Part shown: piece after piece, positions 24,406 through 32,253 of the stretch
Layout of the letters: the number at the start of each line of letters is the position of its first letter
Position numbering within the stretch: position 1 is the stretch's first letter
Source of the DNA: Anaerolineales bacterium
Lineage (GTDB): Bacteria > Chloroflexota > Anaerolineae > 4572-78 > J111
Length of the DNA: 64,000 nucleotides
NCBI GenBank assembly: GCA_020634855.1
Contig: JACKAU010000005.1
Span: 567,261 to 631,260, forward strand
Reading direction: 5' to 3'
The notes under the pieces: model-generated
Database searches by the model: none
Told to the model about the DNA's origin: nothing
Seen by the model: the letters and a program-made list of their open reading frames with translations, nothing else
Position numbers and translations under genes: made by a program

Positions 24406-24523
24406 TAGCTTAATGCTATCATACTTTTATAACGAACAGGTATTATAATACAGCTTGGTTTGTTCGTGTAAAGTAGGGGGATGTTTTAGGTGTGAAAAAC
24501 CTATCAATCATTTGCACGGCAAC

Positions 24524-24546
24524 TATGAAAATTGTACACTTTCATA
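24524..24546 (+). promoter_or_regulatory. Candidate HigBA operator
   Basis: A perfect inverted repeat TATGAAA (24524-24530) and TTTCATA (24540-24546) with 9 bases between ends one base before the higB start codon. HigA-type antitoxins normally bind such a palindrome to repress their own operon. No experiment is implied. Confidence 0.45.
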
Positions 24547-24547
24547 A

Positions 24548-24838
24548 ATGATTATTTCTTTCAGTGATCCCGCTACTGCCGATTTGTATCATAGTCGTAG
24601 TACTAATCGAGTACGTCGTTTCCCTTCAGATGTTGCCAAACGAGCTTTGCTGAAACTCGATATCCTAAATGCCGCTCATCGAATAATTGATCTGCGTTCG
24701 CCACCGAGTAATCGTCTTGAAGCTTTAAAAGGGGATTTGGAAGGATTTTACAGCATTCGAGTCAATCAACAGTGGCGTATTATCTTCCGCTCGGTAGATA
24801 ATGGCGTTGTAGATGTTGCGTTAGTGGATTATCACTAA
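24548..24838 (+). CDS. higB: HigB/RelE-family mRNA interferase toxin
   Basis: A 96-residue RelE/ParE-superfamily toxin. Late conserved features are all present: NRLEALKGDLEGFYSIRVNQQWRIIFR, with the core basic residues expected for ribosome-dependent mRNA cleavage, and a C-terminal VDVALVDYH. It is followed by its HTH antitoxin after 23 bp, the toxin-first order typical of HigBA. The start has no clear Shine-Dalgarno and overlaps the candidate operator. Probably functional; full length and undamaged. Confidence 0.9.
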   Translation: MIISFSDPATADLYHSRSTNRVRRFPSDVAKRALLKLDILNAAHRIIDLRSPPSNRLEALKGDLEGFYSIRVNQQWRIIFRSVDNGVVDVALVDYH

Positions 24839-24861
24839 ACATATTAGATAGGAGTTCTACC

Positions 24862-25149
24862 ATGATTCCGGAAAACCGTATCCCGACACATCCTGGTGAA
24901 GTTTTATTGGAGGAGTTTCTAAAACCCTATGGTCTGACCCAGGTAGCGTTTGCTAAACATATTGATGTGCCGGTCCAGCGCATCAGCGAAATTCTGCATG
25001 GTAAACGCGGTGTAACACCGGAGATGGCCTGGCTCTTTGCTCAAGCGTTTGGTACCACGCCAGAATTTTGGATTAATTTGCAGACTACCCATGACCTGGC
25101 TTTGAGTCGCCCAAAAAGAAATATTGAACAATTGGTTTTTACAGAATGA
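24862..25149 (+). CDS. higA: HigA-type HTH antitoxin
   Basis: A 95-residue Xre-family protein with the HigA opening IPTHPGEVLLEEFLKPYGLTQ and a helix-turn-helix around residues 25-65 (VAFAKHIDVPVQRISEILHGKR). It ends in FGTTPEFWINLQTTHDLALS, the usual HigA tail. It neutralises HigB and represses the operon. AGGAG lies just before the ATG. Confidence 0.92.
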   Translation: MIPENRIPTHPGEVLLEEFLKPYGLTQVAFAKHIDVPVQRISEILHGKRGVTPEMAWLFAQAFGTTPEFWINLQTTHDLALSRPKRNIEQLVFTE

Positions 25150-25274
25150 AAGTAATTTATGACCTTTGGTCATAGAACATTGCCTTTTTTTTGTCCGCGC
25201 TTTGAGTTATACTAAGGGCAATAAACCCTAGCCTTTCCTCTGACCAACCATCAAACTAATATAAGGAAAAATCA

Positions 25275-27242
25275 ATGGAGATAAACGAAAAAGAGCTGCG
25301 CTATCTGAGACTGTTGGCCCGGCAGTACCCGACTGTTCAAGCCGCTTCGACGGAAATTATCAACCTCAACGCCATTCTTAATCTGCCTAAAGGCACCGAG
25401 CATTTTGTTTCGGATGTCCATGGCGAGTACGAGGCGTTCATCCACGTGCTGAAAAACGGCTCTGGTTCGATCAAGCGCAAAATCGACCAGATTTTCTCCG
25501 ATACAATGACCGATAAAGAAAAGCGCACGTTGGCCACCCTGATTTACTATCCGGAACGAAAACTGTCGCTTATTTTGAAAACGGTGGAGGATGCCGACGA
25601 GTGGTATCGCATTACGCTCTTTCGCTTGATCAAAGTGTGTCGGGTGGTCTCCTCGAAGTACACCCGCTCGAAGGTGCGTAAGGCGCTGCCCCAGGATTTT
25701 GCCTATGTCATCGAGGAGCTGCTGCACGAGCAGGAGAGCCTGGAAAACAAGCACGATTATTATCGGAGTATCATCAACACCATTATCTCGACCCAACGGG
25801 CCAGACCGTTTATTGTGGCCCTGTCGCATTTGATCCAGCGGCTGGCTATCGATCACCTGCATGTCATCGGTGATATTTACGATCGGGGGCCGGGGGCGCA
25901 CATTATTATGGACACGCTGATGGAATACCATTCGGTCGATATCCAGTGGGGCAATCACGATATCGTCTGGATGGGGGCGGCGGCGGGTAGCGAAGCCTGT
26001 ATCACTAACGTTATCCGGATTGGCCTGCGCTATTCCAATATGACTACTTTAGAGGACGGCTACGCCATCAGTATGCTGCCGCTGGTGACCTTTGCCTTGA
26101 ACACGTATGCCGATGATCCCTGTCTCAATTTCAGGCCCAAATACTCGATGGAAAAGGAGTACACCGAGTATGAGATTAGCCTAATGTCCAAAATGCATAA
26201 GGCGATTACCATCATTCAACTCAAGCTCGAAGGCCAATTGATTATGCGCCAGCCGGAGTTTGAGATGCAAGATCGCTTACTGTTGGACAAGATTGATTAT
26301 GACGAGGGCACGGTCTGTCTTAAGGATCAGAAATATAAACTCAATGACACCGCTTTCCCAACCGTCGATCCGAATAATCCCTACGAACTTAGTGAAGGGG
26401 AAAAGGATGTGGTCGAAAGGTTGAAGCTCTCTTTTATCAACAGCGAGCGACTACAAGAACACGTCCGGTTTTTGTATTCCAAGGGCAGTATGTATCTGGT
26501 GTTTAATAACAACCTGCTCTACCACGGTTGTATTGTCATGGATGAGGATGGTACATTTTCAACCATCAATTTGGGCGGCAAAGCTTATAGAACTAAAGCG
26601 TTTATGGATGAAGCGGAACGATTGGCCCGCCAGGCGTACTTTTCAACTGAGGGGACGCCGCAAAAACAGGATGGCCTCGATATGATGCTCTATCTATGGA
26701 GCGGCGCCAAGTCGCCCATTTTTGGCAAGGACAAGATGTCAACCTTCGAGCGCTATTTTATCGATGACGCCTCGACCCATACCGAAACCAAGAACGCCTA
26801 CTATATCTATCGTGACCAGGAGGAAACCGCCGACCGAATACTGGCGGAGTTTGGTCTTGATCCCAAGACGGCCCATATTCTCAACGGTCATGTGCCGGTT
26901 AAGGTTAAAAAAGGCGAAAGTCCGATTAAGGCCGGCGGCAAACTGATTGTTATCGACGGCGGTTTTTCGAAAGCCTACCAAAAGCAGACCGGTATCGCCG
27001 GCTATACGCTGGTTTATAACTCGTTTGGCTTGCTGCTGGCCTCGCACGATCCGTTTGAATCGAGCCAAAAGGCTATCGAGGAGGAGCTAGATATCCGGTC
27101 GGAGACCATTATTTTGGAGCGCAATCAACGCCGGCTGCGTATCAAAGATGCGGATAAAGGCAAAAATATTGAGTGCGAAATTGAAGAGCTGCAAATGTTA
27201 CTGGAGGCGTATCGAGCGGGGATTATTAAAGAGGTAACCTAA
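25275..27242 (+). CDS. fbp: Fructose-1,6-bisphosphatase, class III
   Basis: A 655-residue metallophosphatase-type FBPase that hydrolyses fructose 1,6-bisphosphate in gluconeogenesis. Motifs of the calcineurin-like fold are clear: FVSDVHGEYEAF (metal His/Asp), GDIYDRGPGAH, and WGNHDIVWMGAAAGS. Later GHVPVKVKKGESPIKAGGK and DGGFSKAYQKQTGIAGYTL are class III signatures. Length is as in Firmicutes enzymes. AAGGAAAA precedes the ATG. It is a single gene between HigBA and the CRISPR array. This class is commonest in Firmicutes, so lateral acquisition is possible but unproved. Confidence 0.95.
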   Translation: MEINEKELRYLRLLARQYPTVQAASTEIINLNAILNLPKGTEHFVSDVHGEYEAFIHVLKNGSGSIKRKIDQIFSDTMTDKEKRTLATLIYYPERKLSLILKTVEDADEWYRITLFRLIKVCRVVSSKYTRSKVRKALPQDFAYVIEELLHEQESLENKHDYYRSIINTIISTQRARPFIVALSHLIQRLAIDHLHVIGDIYDRGPGAHIIMDTLMEYHSVDIQWGNHDIVWMGAAAGSEACITNVIRIGLRYSNMTTLEDGYAISMLPLVTFALNTYADDPCLNFRPKYSMEKEYTEYEISLMSKMHKAITIIQLKLEGQLIMRQPEFEMQDRLLLDKIDYDEGTVCLKDQKYKLNDTAFPTVDPNNPYELSEGEKDVVERLKLSFINSERLQEHVRFLYSKGSMYLVFNNNLLYHGCIVMDEDGTFSTINLGGKAYRTKAFMDEAERLARQAYFSTEGTPQKQDGLDMMLYLWSGAKSPIFGKDKMSTFERYFIDDASTHTETKNAYYIYRDQEETADRILAEFGLDPKTAHILNGHVPVKVKKGESPIKAGGKLIVIDGGFSKAYQKQTGIAGYTLVYNSFGLLLASHDPFESSQKAIEEELDIRSETIILERNQRRLRIKDADKGKNIECEIEELQMLLEAYRAGIIKEVT

Positions 27243-27346
27243 GTAAGAGACACGGGAGTAGGGAGACAGAGACATTGTGGTGTGGTATGAAACTGCGAGC
27301 GACTCGGGTAAATTTATGTGCGCTGCGGTGCTCGATCCGTACCGGT

Positions 27347-27368
27347 AAAAAAGCCCTAGATATAGGGC
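27347..27368 (-). terminator. Minus-strand hairpin with T run, left of CRISPR
   Basis: On the minus strand the stem GCCCTA-tatc-TAGGGC is followed by six T (27352-27347). Its orientation would stop transcripts coming leftward through the CRISPR array. It does not fit as a terminator for the plus-strand fbp. Confidence 0.55.
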
Positions 27369-27401
27369 CGGCGGTCGCGTCAACGCCCCAGGGCTTGAGG
27401 C

Positions 27402-27874
27402 GTTGAAGTAGACAGGCAGTCCTTCGGGGCATTAAAGCAAATTTTTCTACTACCAGGCCGCCGAAGCAGCTAAGTTGAAGTAGACAGGCAGTCCTTCGGG
27501 GCATTAAAGCAGCTATGACTAAAGATTTTGCTTTTCGCATTGGGCTGTTGAAGTAGACAGGCAGTCCTTCGGGGCATTAAAGCAAGGCCGCCGTGAATAG
27601 ATCGGCTATGCCGTCTCTAGTTGAAGTAGACAGGCAGTCCTTCGGGGCATTAAAGCACAGTCAGGCGCGTCTCGGATCGCATCCTGTACATTGTTGAAGT
27701 AGACAGGCAGTCCTTCGGGGCATTAAAGCACGCTCCTATGCTGCCATTAACTCATTCTGAATCGCGTTGAAGTAGACAGGCAGTCCTTCGGGGCATTAAA
27801 GCTCTGTATTTCGGCATCCCAATCAATGCCGAGTTTAGGTTGAAGTAGACAGGCAGTCCTTCGGACATTAAAGC
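27402..27874 (+). CRISPR. CRISPR array, 7 repeats and 6 spacers, no cas genes nearby
   Basis: Repeats of 37 bp start at 27402, 27474, 27547, 27620, 27693 and 27766 and are identical; the seventh (27839-27874) is 36 bp with GGGGC changed to GGAC. Spacers are 35-36 bp and all different. The repeat opens GTTGAAGTAGACAGG and ends GGGGCATTAAAGC; its middle GTCC-TTCG-GGGC can form a hairpin with a UUCG tetraloop. A degenerate last repeat on the right suggests the leader is on the left, but the reverse complement ends in TTCAAC, which resembles many repeat 3' ends, so orientation is open. No cas gene occurs in the 64 kb. TCAACGCC (27380-27387) can pair with GGCGTTGA (27399-27406) across the first repeat boundary. 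Confidence 0.95.
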
Positions 27875-27889
27875 GATATAAATTTAACC

Positions 27890-27939
27890 AAAAAAACGGT
27901 CGGCGCAATCTATATTCGGATTGCGCCGACCGTTTTTTT
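27890..27939. terminator. Strong bidirectional terminator between CRISPR and nudC
   Basis: A perfect 14-bp stem (CGGTCGGCGCAATC with GATTGCGCCGACCG), an 8-base loop, preceded by seven A and followed by seven T. It works in both directions: it ends nudC transcripts on the minus strand and plus-strand transcripts from the CRISPR side. It begins only 15 bp after the last repeat. Confidence 0.92.
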
Positions 27940-27958
27940 GAGGGGTATTTTATTAGCG

Positions 27959-28771
27959 TTAGCGTCTAAAATCGTCTATCAAGCGCCGGGCGATGCTTAA
28001 TTTGGGGGGCAATTGGGGGAGATTGGCGGCCGAATACCAGCCGGCGTCTTCGATCTCGACCTGATCGATCTCGATTTCACCGCCGGCGTATTCCGCCGTG
28101 AACCCCAGCATGAGCGAGTTGGGAAAGGGCCACGGCTGGCTGCCAAAATAGCAAATATTCTTGACCCGAATACGCACCTCTTCCCACACTTCCCGCTCGA
28201 CGGCCTGCTCCAGCGTTTCGCCCGGCTCGACGAAGCCGGCCAGCACGCTGTACATCCCCGGTGGAAAGCGAAAGGCGCGAGCCATCAATATTTCCGCGCC
28301 ACGGTTGATGCGCACGATGATCGACGGCGACAGGCGCGGATAGTTCGACAGCCCGCAGGCCGGACAGCGTTTAGCCCGCTCCTCTTCAGCATCGATAGTT
28401 TTAGCGCCGCAGCGGCCACAGAATTGGTGCGTATGATCCCAATCGATAATTTGCACGGCGCGTCCGGCCAATGTAAAGAAATCCTCGCCCAAACGAGGAT
28501 AAGCCGCGCGTAGATTTTTAAGCGCCATCCCCGACGGGAGCGTCACCGGCTCGGCTAGATCGACCGCATAGCAGGGGTTGCCGTCATAGTCGCCCAGGTA
28601 ATGCTGTCGGATAAATCCTAGCCCTACCTCATTAAAATCAAGCCGGTGGGGAACGACGTCTGTTCCTTTTTCGTACAGAAGCAGTTCGTTGTTGGTAAAA
28701 GCGAACCAGTAGGCCGGCTTTTCATGATTGTTTGCCGGTGGCACAATTGCGTACGTGAATGGTTTTTGCAT
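27959..28771 (-). CDS. nudC: NAD(+) diphosphatase / NudC-like Nudix hydrolase
   Basis: A 270-residue Nudix enzyme that splits NAD(H) to NMN(H) and AMP and can remove NAD caps from RNA in known members. A zinc ribbon lies at about residues 118-140 (CGRCG first, CPACG second). The Nudix box is GFVEPGETLEQAVEREVWEE. After it comes SQPWPFPNSLMLGFTAEY, the SQPWPFPxS motif diagnostic of NudC. The length is normal. It is a single gene ended by the bidirectional terminator. Its closeness to the RelA/SpoT-like gene and the CRISPR array is noted but carries no functional proof. Confidence 0.95.
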   Translation of the reverse strand: MQKPFTYAIVPPANNHEKPAYWFAFTNNELLLYEKGTDVVPHRLDFNEVGLGFIRQHYLGDYDGNPCYAVDLAEPVTLPSGMALKNLRAAYPRLGEDFFTLAGRAVQIIDWDHTHQFCGRCGAKTIDAEEERAKRCPACGLSNYPRLSPSIIVRINRGAEILMARAFRFPPGMYSVLAGFVEPGETLEQAVEREVWEEVRIRVKNICYFGSQPWPFPNSLMLGFTAEYAGGEIEIDQVEIEDAGWYSAANLPQLPPKLSIARRLIDDFRR

Positions 28772-28863
28772 TAGATATTCCTGGTAGGAGTAGGAAGTCG
28801 GAAGTAGAGGGGCCTTATCGTTTTCTCGTGTTCAAACTCAGTTTGGTTACGAGAAAAAGTTTA

Positions 28864-29568
28864 TTACGACTTACGCCCGGCTCCTGATTCCTTGTTTCGA
28901 TTAATTTGTTTCAACGCTTCTCGTTTACTCAGCCCGGAGAGTCGATCATCGTATTGAGCGACAAAGTTCGAGACCCAGGCCGGGTCGGTATAGGAATAAT
29001 CACGCAGCACCCAGCCGATAGCCTTCCGAATAAAAAACTCCGACTCGTGGCACAGCGCCAGAATGGTATCGGCCAGCAGTTGGGTGTTGGTCTGTTCTTT
29101 GTGGCGCAGATGGGCCAGCAGCGAGGCGCGTCGCACCCAGAAATTGTCGGCTTGGGACCAGGCGATCAGGTTCGCTTCCAACTCGCGGTGCTGCAAAACC
29201 AGCGAGCTGACGATTTTACCGGCAATCCAATCGAGCGTATCCCAGTGGGGGGCCGTGCGCACTAGTCGATCATAGATGGGCCACGATGCAAGGGTGCGGT
29301 ATTTTTTGTAATGTTCGGCCACTTCCAGAGCCTGATACATCTCCTCGCGATACGCGCCGGCCCATAGCTCAAAGATAATCTGTTCGTATTCTACCTGCGA
29401 GATCATTTTGAACTGCTTGGCAATCGTTTTGAAGGAGCTGCGGCGCGGTCCGGCTTTGACCCCGTAGAAAGGCTGGTTGCTTTTCATATAGGCGCGCATA
29501 CCCTCGGCGATTTCGGGATCGGCCAATACCTTTAATTCGGCGATAATTTGCTCGGCCAATGGGTGCAT
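28864..29568 (-). CDS. AlkD-like DNA alkylation repair protein (HEAT-like repeats)
   Basis: A 234-residue all-helical protein of the AlkC/AlkD superfamily. It has the N-terminal MKSNQPFYGVKAGPRR pattern, the WAGAYREEMYQALEVAEHY helix pair, LIAWSQADNFWVRRASLL and FFIRKAIGWVLRDYSYTDPAWV, the last two matching the DNA-facing helices with the Trp and Asp/Arg residues of AlkD. Members excise N3/N7-alkyl purines without base flipping. The ATG starts two bases after the stop of the RelA/SpoT-like gene, so translation is coupled and they form one operon. The tail RNKESGAGRKS is basic. Confidence 0.88.
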   Translation of the reverse strand: MHPLAEQIIAELKVLADPEIAEGMRAYMKSNQPFYGVKAGPRRSSFKTIAKQFKMISQVEYEQIIFELWAGAYREEMYQALEVAEHYKKYRTLASWPIYDRLVRTAPHWDTLDWIAGKIVSSLVLQHRELEANLIAWSQADNFWVRRASLLAHLRHKEQTNTQLLADTILALCHESEFFIRKAIGWVLRDYSYTDPAWVSNFVAQYDDRLSGLSKREALKQINRNKESGAGRKS

Positions 29569-29570
29569 CG

Positions 29571-30716
29571 CTAATCGACAAGTTGTAGGTGAATCTGGTG
29601 ATACTGCGGCGGTGGAGTATCGGGAGATAGAAACAGCCAGCGTAGGAGTTCACGGTAAAAGTGAAAGAGCGGTATTTGTTGGGCGACCTGCTCTCGGACC
29701 CGTTCACGCTTGGCTTTGAAACTGGTGTGGCTTTCTCGCGTTAGCAGTTCGCGCTCGCGTAAGAAGTTACGCAGCGGCTGGACTTGGATCTCGAAGGTTT
29801 TGTCGCCCCAACGAACCACCGATTTAACCGCTTCCCAGCCGCTCTGTTTGCGCTGACGGCCCAGGTAATCTTTAACCTCGACAAATTCAAGTGTTCGGGT
29901 TGATGGATCGGGCAGGGCGCCCACCGCTTTTAGCGTTTCGTCTGACCAGCGCAGTCCTGACAAGGCGTGTTGAACTCGGTAGACATCTTCATCCTCGCCG
30001 ACCACAATTTTAACCCCGAAAATGTCTTTGACAAAACGGCTGAAATGACGCAGCTTTTTGTCGCGAACGACAATGCTGTCCAGGTCAAATATCTCATCGA
30101 CCACTTTGTTCCATATCTCTTCCTCTGCCTTGATCCGACTGATGATGCGATGAATCTTATACTCATTCGGTTCCGTAGGTAAATAGTCGATCGTGTTGGC
30201 CACCAGGCTGGCTCCGCTCCACACTTCTTTTTCCGGCGAACCGACATTGAATAGCAGCCGGTTCAGTTGGCGCGTTCCCAGGTCAATATCCGGGGTTGAA
30301 TAAAGCTCATCGGGGGTGATATCGAGCGTCAGCGTAAATCGGCCCTTGGATTTGTCAACCTCCCCAAATATCACACTGCGCAGTTGGTACGAATTGACAA
30401 AACTATTGCAAATGAGATGGGACAACTGGTGCAGTCCTTTTTCGCCGCGTAAAATCATTTTGGCAAAATCGCTTCTAACTTTGTCCAACTCCGACTTGGA
30501 AAAACAAATCTGGTGAAAAGCGTCGGGGGTATCCAAAAGGCGGATGCGTAGTTGTTGGAGTTGGGTCACCAGTTCGTTTAGGAGGGGTTCTTGGGTTATC
30601 ATCCCTAAGGGTGAGTTGGGATTTCGGTAATTTTGCTCTTCTTGGATTTTTATATTTGATAATTGATCAAGGTGGGGAAAAACCTCAATGATGGGTTTAA
30701 TGGCAATGTTTGTCAT
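29571..30716 (-). CDS. Divergent RelA/SpoT-like nucleotidyltransferase-domain protein
   Basis: No close relative is recognised. From about residue 185 the order of elements matches the RelA/SpoT synthetase fold: a basic KIHRIISRIKAEEEIWNK (ATP-side Arg/Lys positions), KDIFGVKIVV with Asp231 at the metal position, DYLGRQRKQSGWEAVKS with Trp294 where synthetases have the guanine-stacking Tyr, and TFEIQVQPL with Glu309 at the catalytic E-x-Q position, then HTSFKAKRE like the H..YK tail. The first 180 residues are helical and unassigned. I choose ATG 30716, with GAGG five bases before it; a frame to 30779 adds an unsupported 21 residues. It is coupled to an AlkD-like gene. Product, whether (p)ppGpp or a tRNA modification, is unknown. 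Confidence 0.6.
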   Translation of the reverse strand: MTNIAIKPIIEVFPHLDQLSNIKIQEEQNYRNPNSPLGMITQEPLLNELVTQLQQLRIRLLDTPDAFHQICFSKSELDKVRSDFAKMILRGEKGLHQLSHLICNSFVNSYQLRSVIFGEVDKSKGRFTLTLDITPDELYSTPDIDLGTRQLNRLLFNVGSPEKEVWSGASLVANTIDYLPTEPNEYKIHRIISRIKAEEEIWNKVVDEIFDLDSIVVRDKKLRHFSRFVKDIFGVKIVVGEDEDVYRVQHALSGLRWSDETLKAVGALPDPSTRTLEFVEVKDYLGRQRKQSGWEAVKSVVRWGDKTFEIQVQPLRNFLRERELLTRESHTSFKAKRERVREQVAQQIPLFHFYRELLRWLFLSPDTPPPQYHQIHLQLVD

Positions 30717-31240
30717 ATTAGCCTCGGTAATGGATACTGACCTTATCAGTGGAAAACGAACTCTCTGCGACTGTAGCAAATTACCAGATTTGTGTCAAAT
30801 TTGTGGAAACTGACGGTAGCACCAAATCCTATGGGTGTCGAAACAAAGGTTATGCAACTTAGGTGATGGCTCAATTTACAGTAGGGTGTCGCTTTCCGGA
30901 CGATGTGCTGGCGTAGGTGTCTGTCAATCACGTTCACGTACGAACGCATGTCACTTTCCTCTCGGTATGCCCTTCAAGCGGGCTACGAACTCTTCGGGCG
31001 AGAGCCTTGTATGACTTATCAGTTCAACCCGATCCGACGAAGATTGGCCTTGGTGTAGCCTACCTAATCAGGCCGCCCGGCCTATTACTGATCGAGGCCG
31101 AATTTGCGTAACGCTTCGTTCAGTTTACACTGTTTTTAGATATGACTGAAATATGCCGGAGCGACAAAGCTTGCTTTGTCAAGTTGATCAAAGCAAAGCT
31201 TAGATGCCCCGGTTTGATGTGAAAGGAGAAAAGAATCCCT
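30717..31240. other. Interval without recognised gene
   Basis: A minus-strand stretch at about 30954-31050 has a gene-like look (a tail reading LSPEEFVARLKGIPRGK before a stop) but no start, no ribosome-binding site and no family I can name; it may be a fossil. The CAAAG hairpin element occupies 31147-31212. Confidence 0.35.
31147..31212. repeat. CAAAG-core hairpin repeat, copy 2
   Basis: TGAAATATGCCGG (31147-31159, identical to 46276-46288), then a perfect hairpin GACAAAGC-TT-GCTTTGTC (31163-31180), a second imperfect hairpin and the closing CCCCGG. It stands just upstream of the mutarotase gene. Confidence 0.65.
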
Positions 31241-32146
31241 GTGACCGATCTGGCGACACTCAACACCCAATTTGGCATCGATCAGCAGCTTGTATTTACC
31301 TCAGGCGTGGGCGACCTGACTGTGGCTGAAATAAGTAACAGTTACGCTCAAGCCGTCATCGCCTTGCATGGAGCGCACGTTCTCTCGTTTCAACCGCATG
31401 GTCAGCGGCCGGTGTTGTGGCTGAGCGAGCACAGCCAGTTCAAGATCGGCAAGGCCATCCGGGGCGGCATTCCTATCTGTTGGCCCTGGTTTGCCGCGCA
31501 CCCCAGCGATCCGACCAAACCCAGCCACGGTTTCGCTCGGACAACGCTCTGGGCGGTTGCGGGCAGCGAGGCTTTGGCTGACGGTTCGACTCAATTGCGG
31601 TTGGAACTGCACGACTCCGCCGAAACCCAAGCCCTTTGGCCCCACCCCTTTCGACTTGAACTGGTGGTTACGGTGGGGCCGGCCCTACAAGTGGATTTGA
31701 ACATCTATAATCCTGGCGACGGCCCCTTTGTTTGCACCGACGCGCTGCACACCTACTTTGGCGTGAGCGACATCGCTAACGTAACCATTCGCGGATTGGA
31801 AAATGTCGCCTACCTGGACAAAGTCGATCACGATGGCCGCAAAATGCAGCAAGGTCCCATTACCATCACCGCCGAAACCGACCACATTTATCTCGACACC
31901 ACCGCCGACTGTCTGATCGTCGATTCGAGTTGGCAGCGTCGTATCCGGGTTGCCAAGCAGGGCAGTCAAACCACCGTAGTTTGGAATCCCTGGATCGAAA
32001 AGTCGCAGCGGATGACCGACTTTGGCGATGAGGAATATCACGGTATGGTCTGCGTTGAGACGACCAATGCGGCTGATGATGTGGTGACGGTTCCGGCCAG
32101 GGGATCGCATCGGCTGCAAACCAGCATCACTGTTGAGCCAATCTAA
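31241..32146 (+). CDS. D-hexose-6-phosphate mutarotase (aldose 1-epimerase-like)
   Basis: A 301-residue enzyme interconverting the anomers of hexose 6-phosphates. It has the family motifs GAHVLSFQPHGQRPVLWLSE, RGGIPICWPWFAAHP (phosphate-binding Arg), HGFART with the catalytic His, DALHTYFGVSD with the second His, and the late C-terminal VWNPWIEKS and GMVCVETTN with the catalytic Glu. The start is GTG with AGGAG about ten bases before. It stands alone between the repeat and the PhoD-like gene and probably serves central sugar metabolism, as does fbp. Confidence 0.92.
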   Translation: MTDLATLNTQFGIDQQLVFTSGVGDLTVAEISNSYAQAVIALHGAHVLSFQPHGQRPVLWLSEHSQFKIGKAIRGGIPICWPWFAAHPSDPTKPSHGFARTTLWAVAGSEALADGSTQLRLELHDSAETQALWPHPFRLELVVTVGPALQVDLNIYNPGDGPFVCTDALHTYFGVSDIANVTIRGLENVAYLDKVDHDGRKMQQGPITITAETDHIYLDTTADCLIVDSSWQRRIRVAKQGSQTTVVWNPWIEKSQRMTDFGDEEYHGMVCVETTNAADDVVTVPARGSHRLQTSITVEPI

Positions 32147-32253
32147 AGCGTACCTCTGTTACCTCTCGATCAACTTATGCCTACTCCTATTTCTTAACAA
32201 TATGTGCTATGATTGTGATACCCAATCACATCGACATTAAGGAGGAGGAAATT

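Noticed and set aside
27198..27540. Minus-strand frames through the CRISPR repeats, with repeated MPRRTACLLQ
   Set aside because: They are translations of the CRISPR repeat itself.
28864..29568. Reading the AlkD-like protein as a pure defence effector
   Set aside because: Its visible helices match ordinary DNA alkylation repair proteins. Only the operon partner is unusual.
30954..31050. Transposase or toxin tail ending ARLKGIPRGK
   Set aside because: No start, no upstream homology in any frame, and I cannot name the family.
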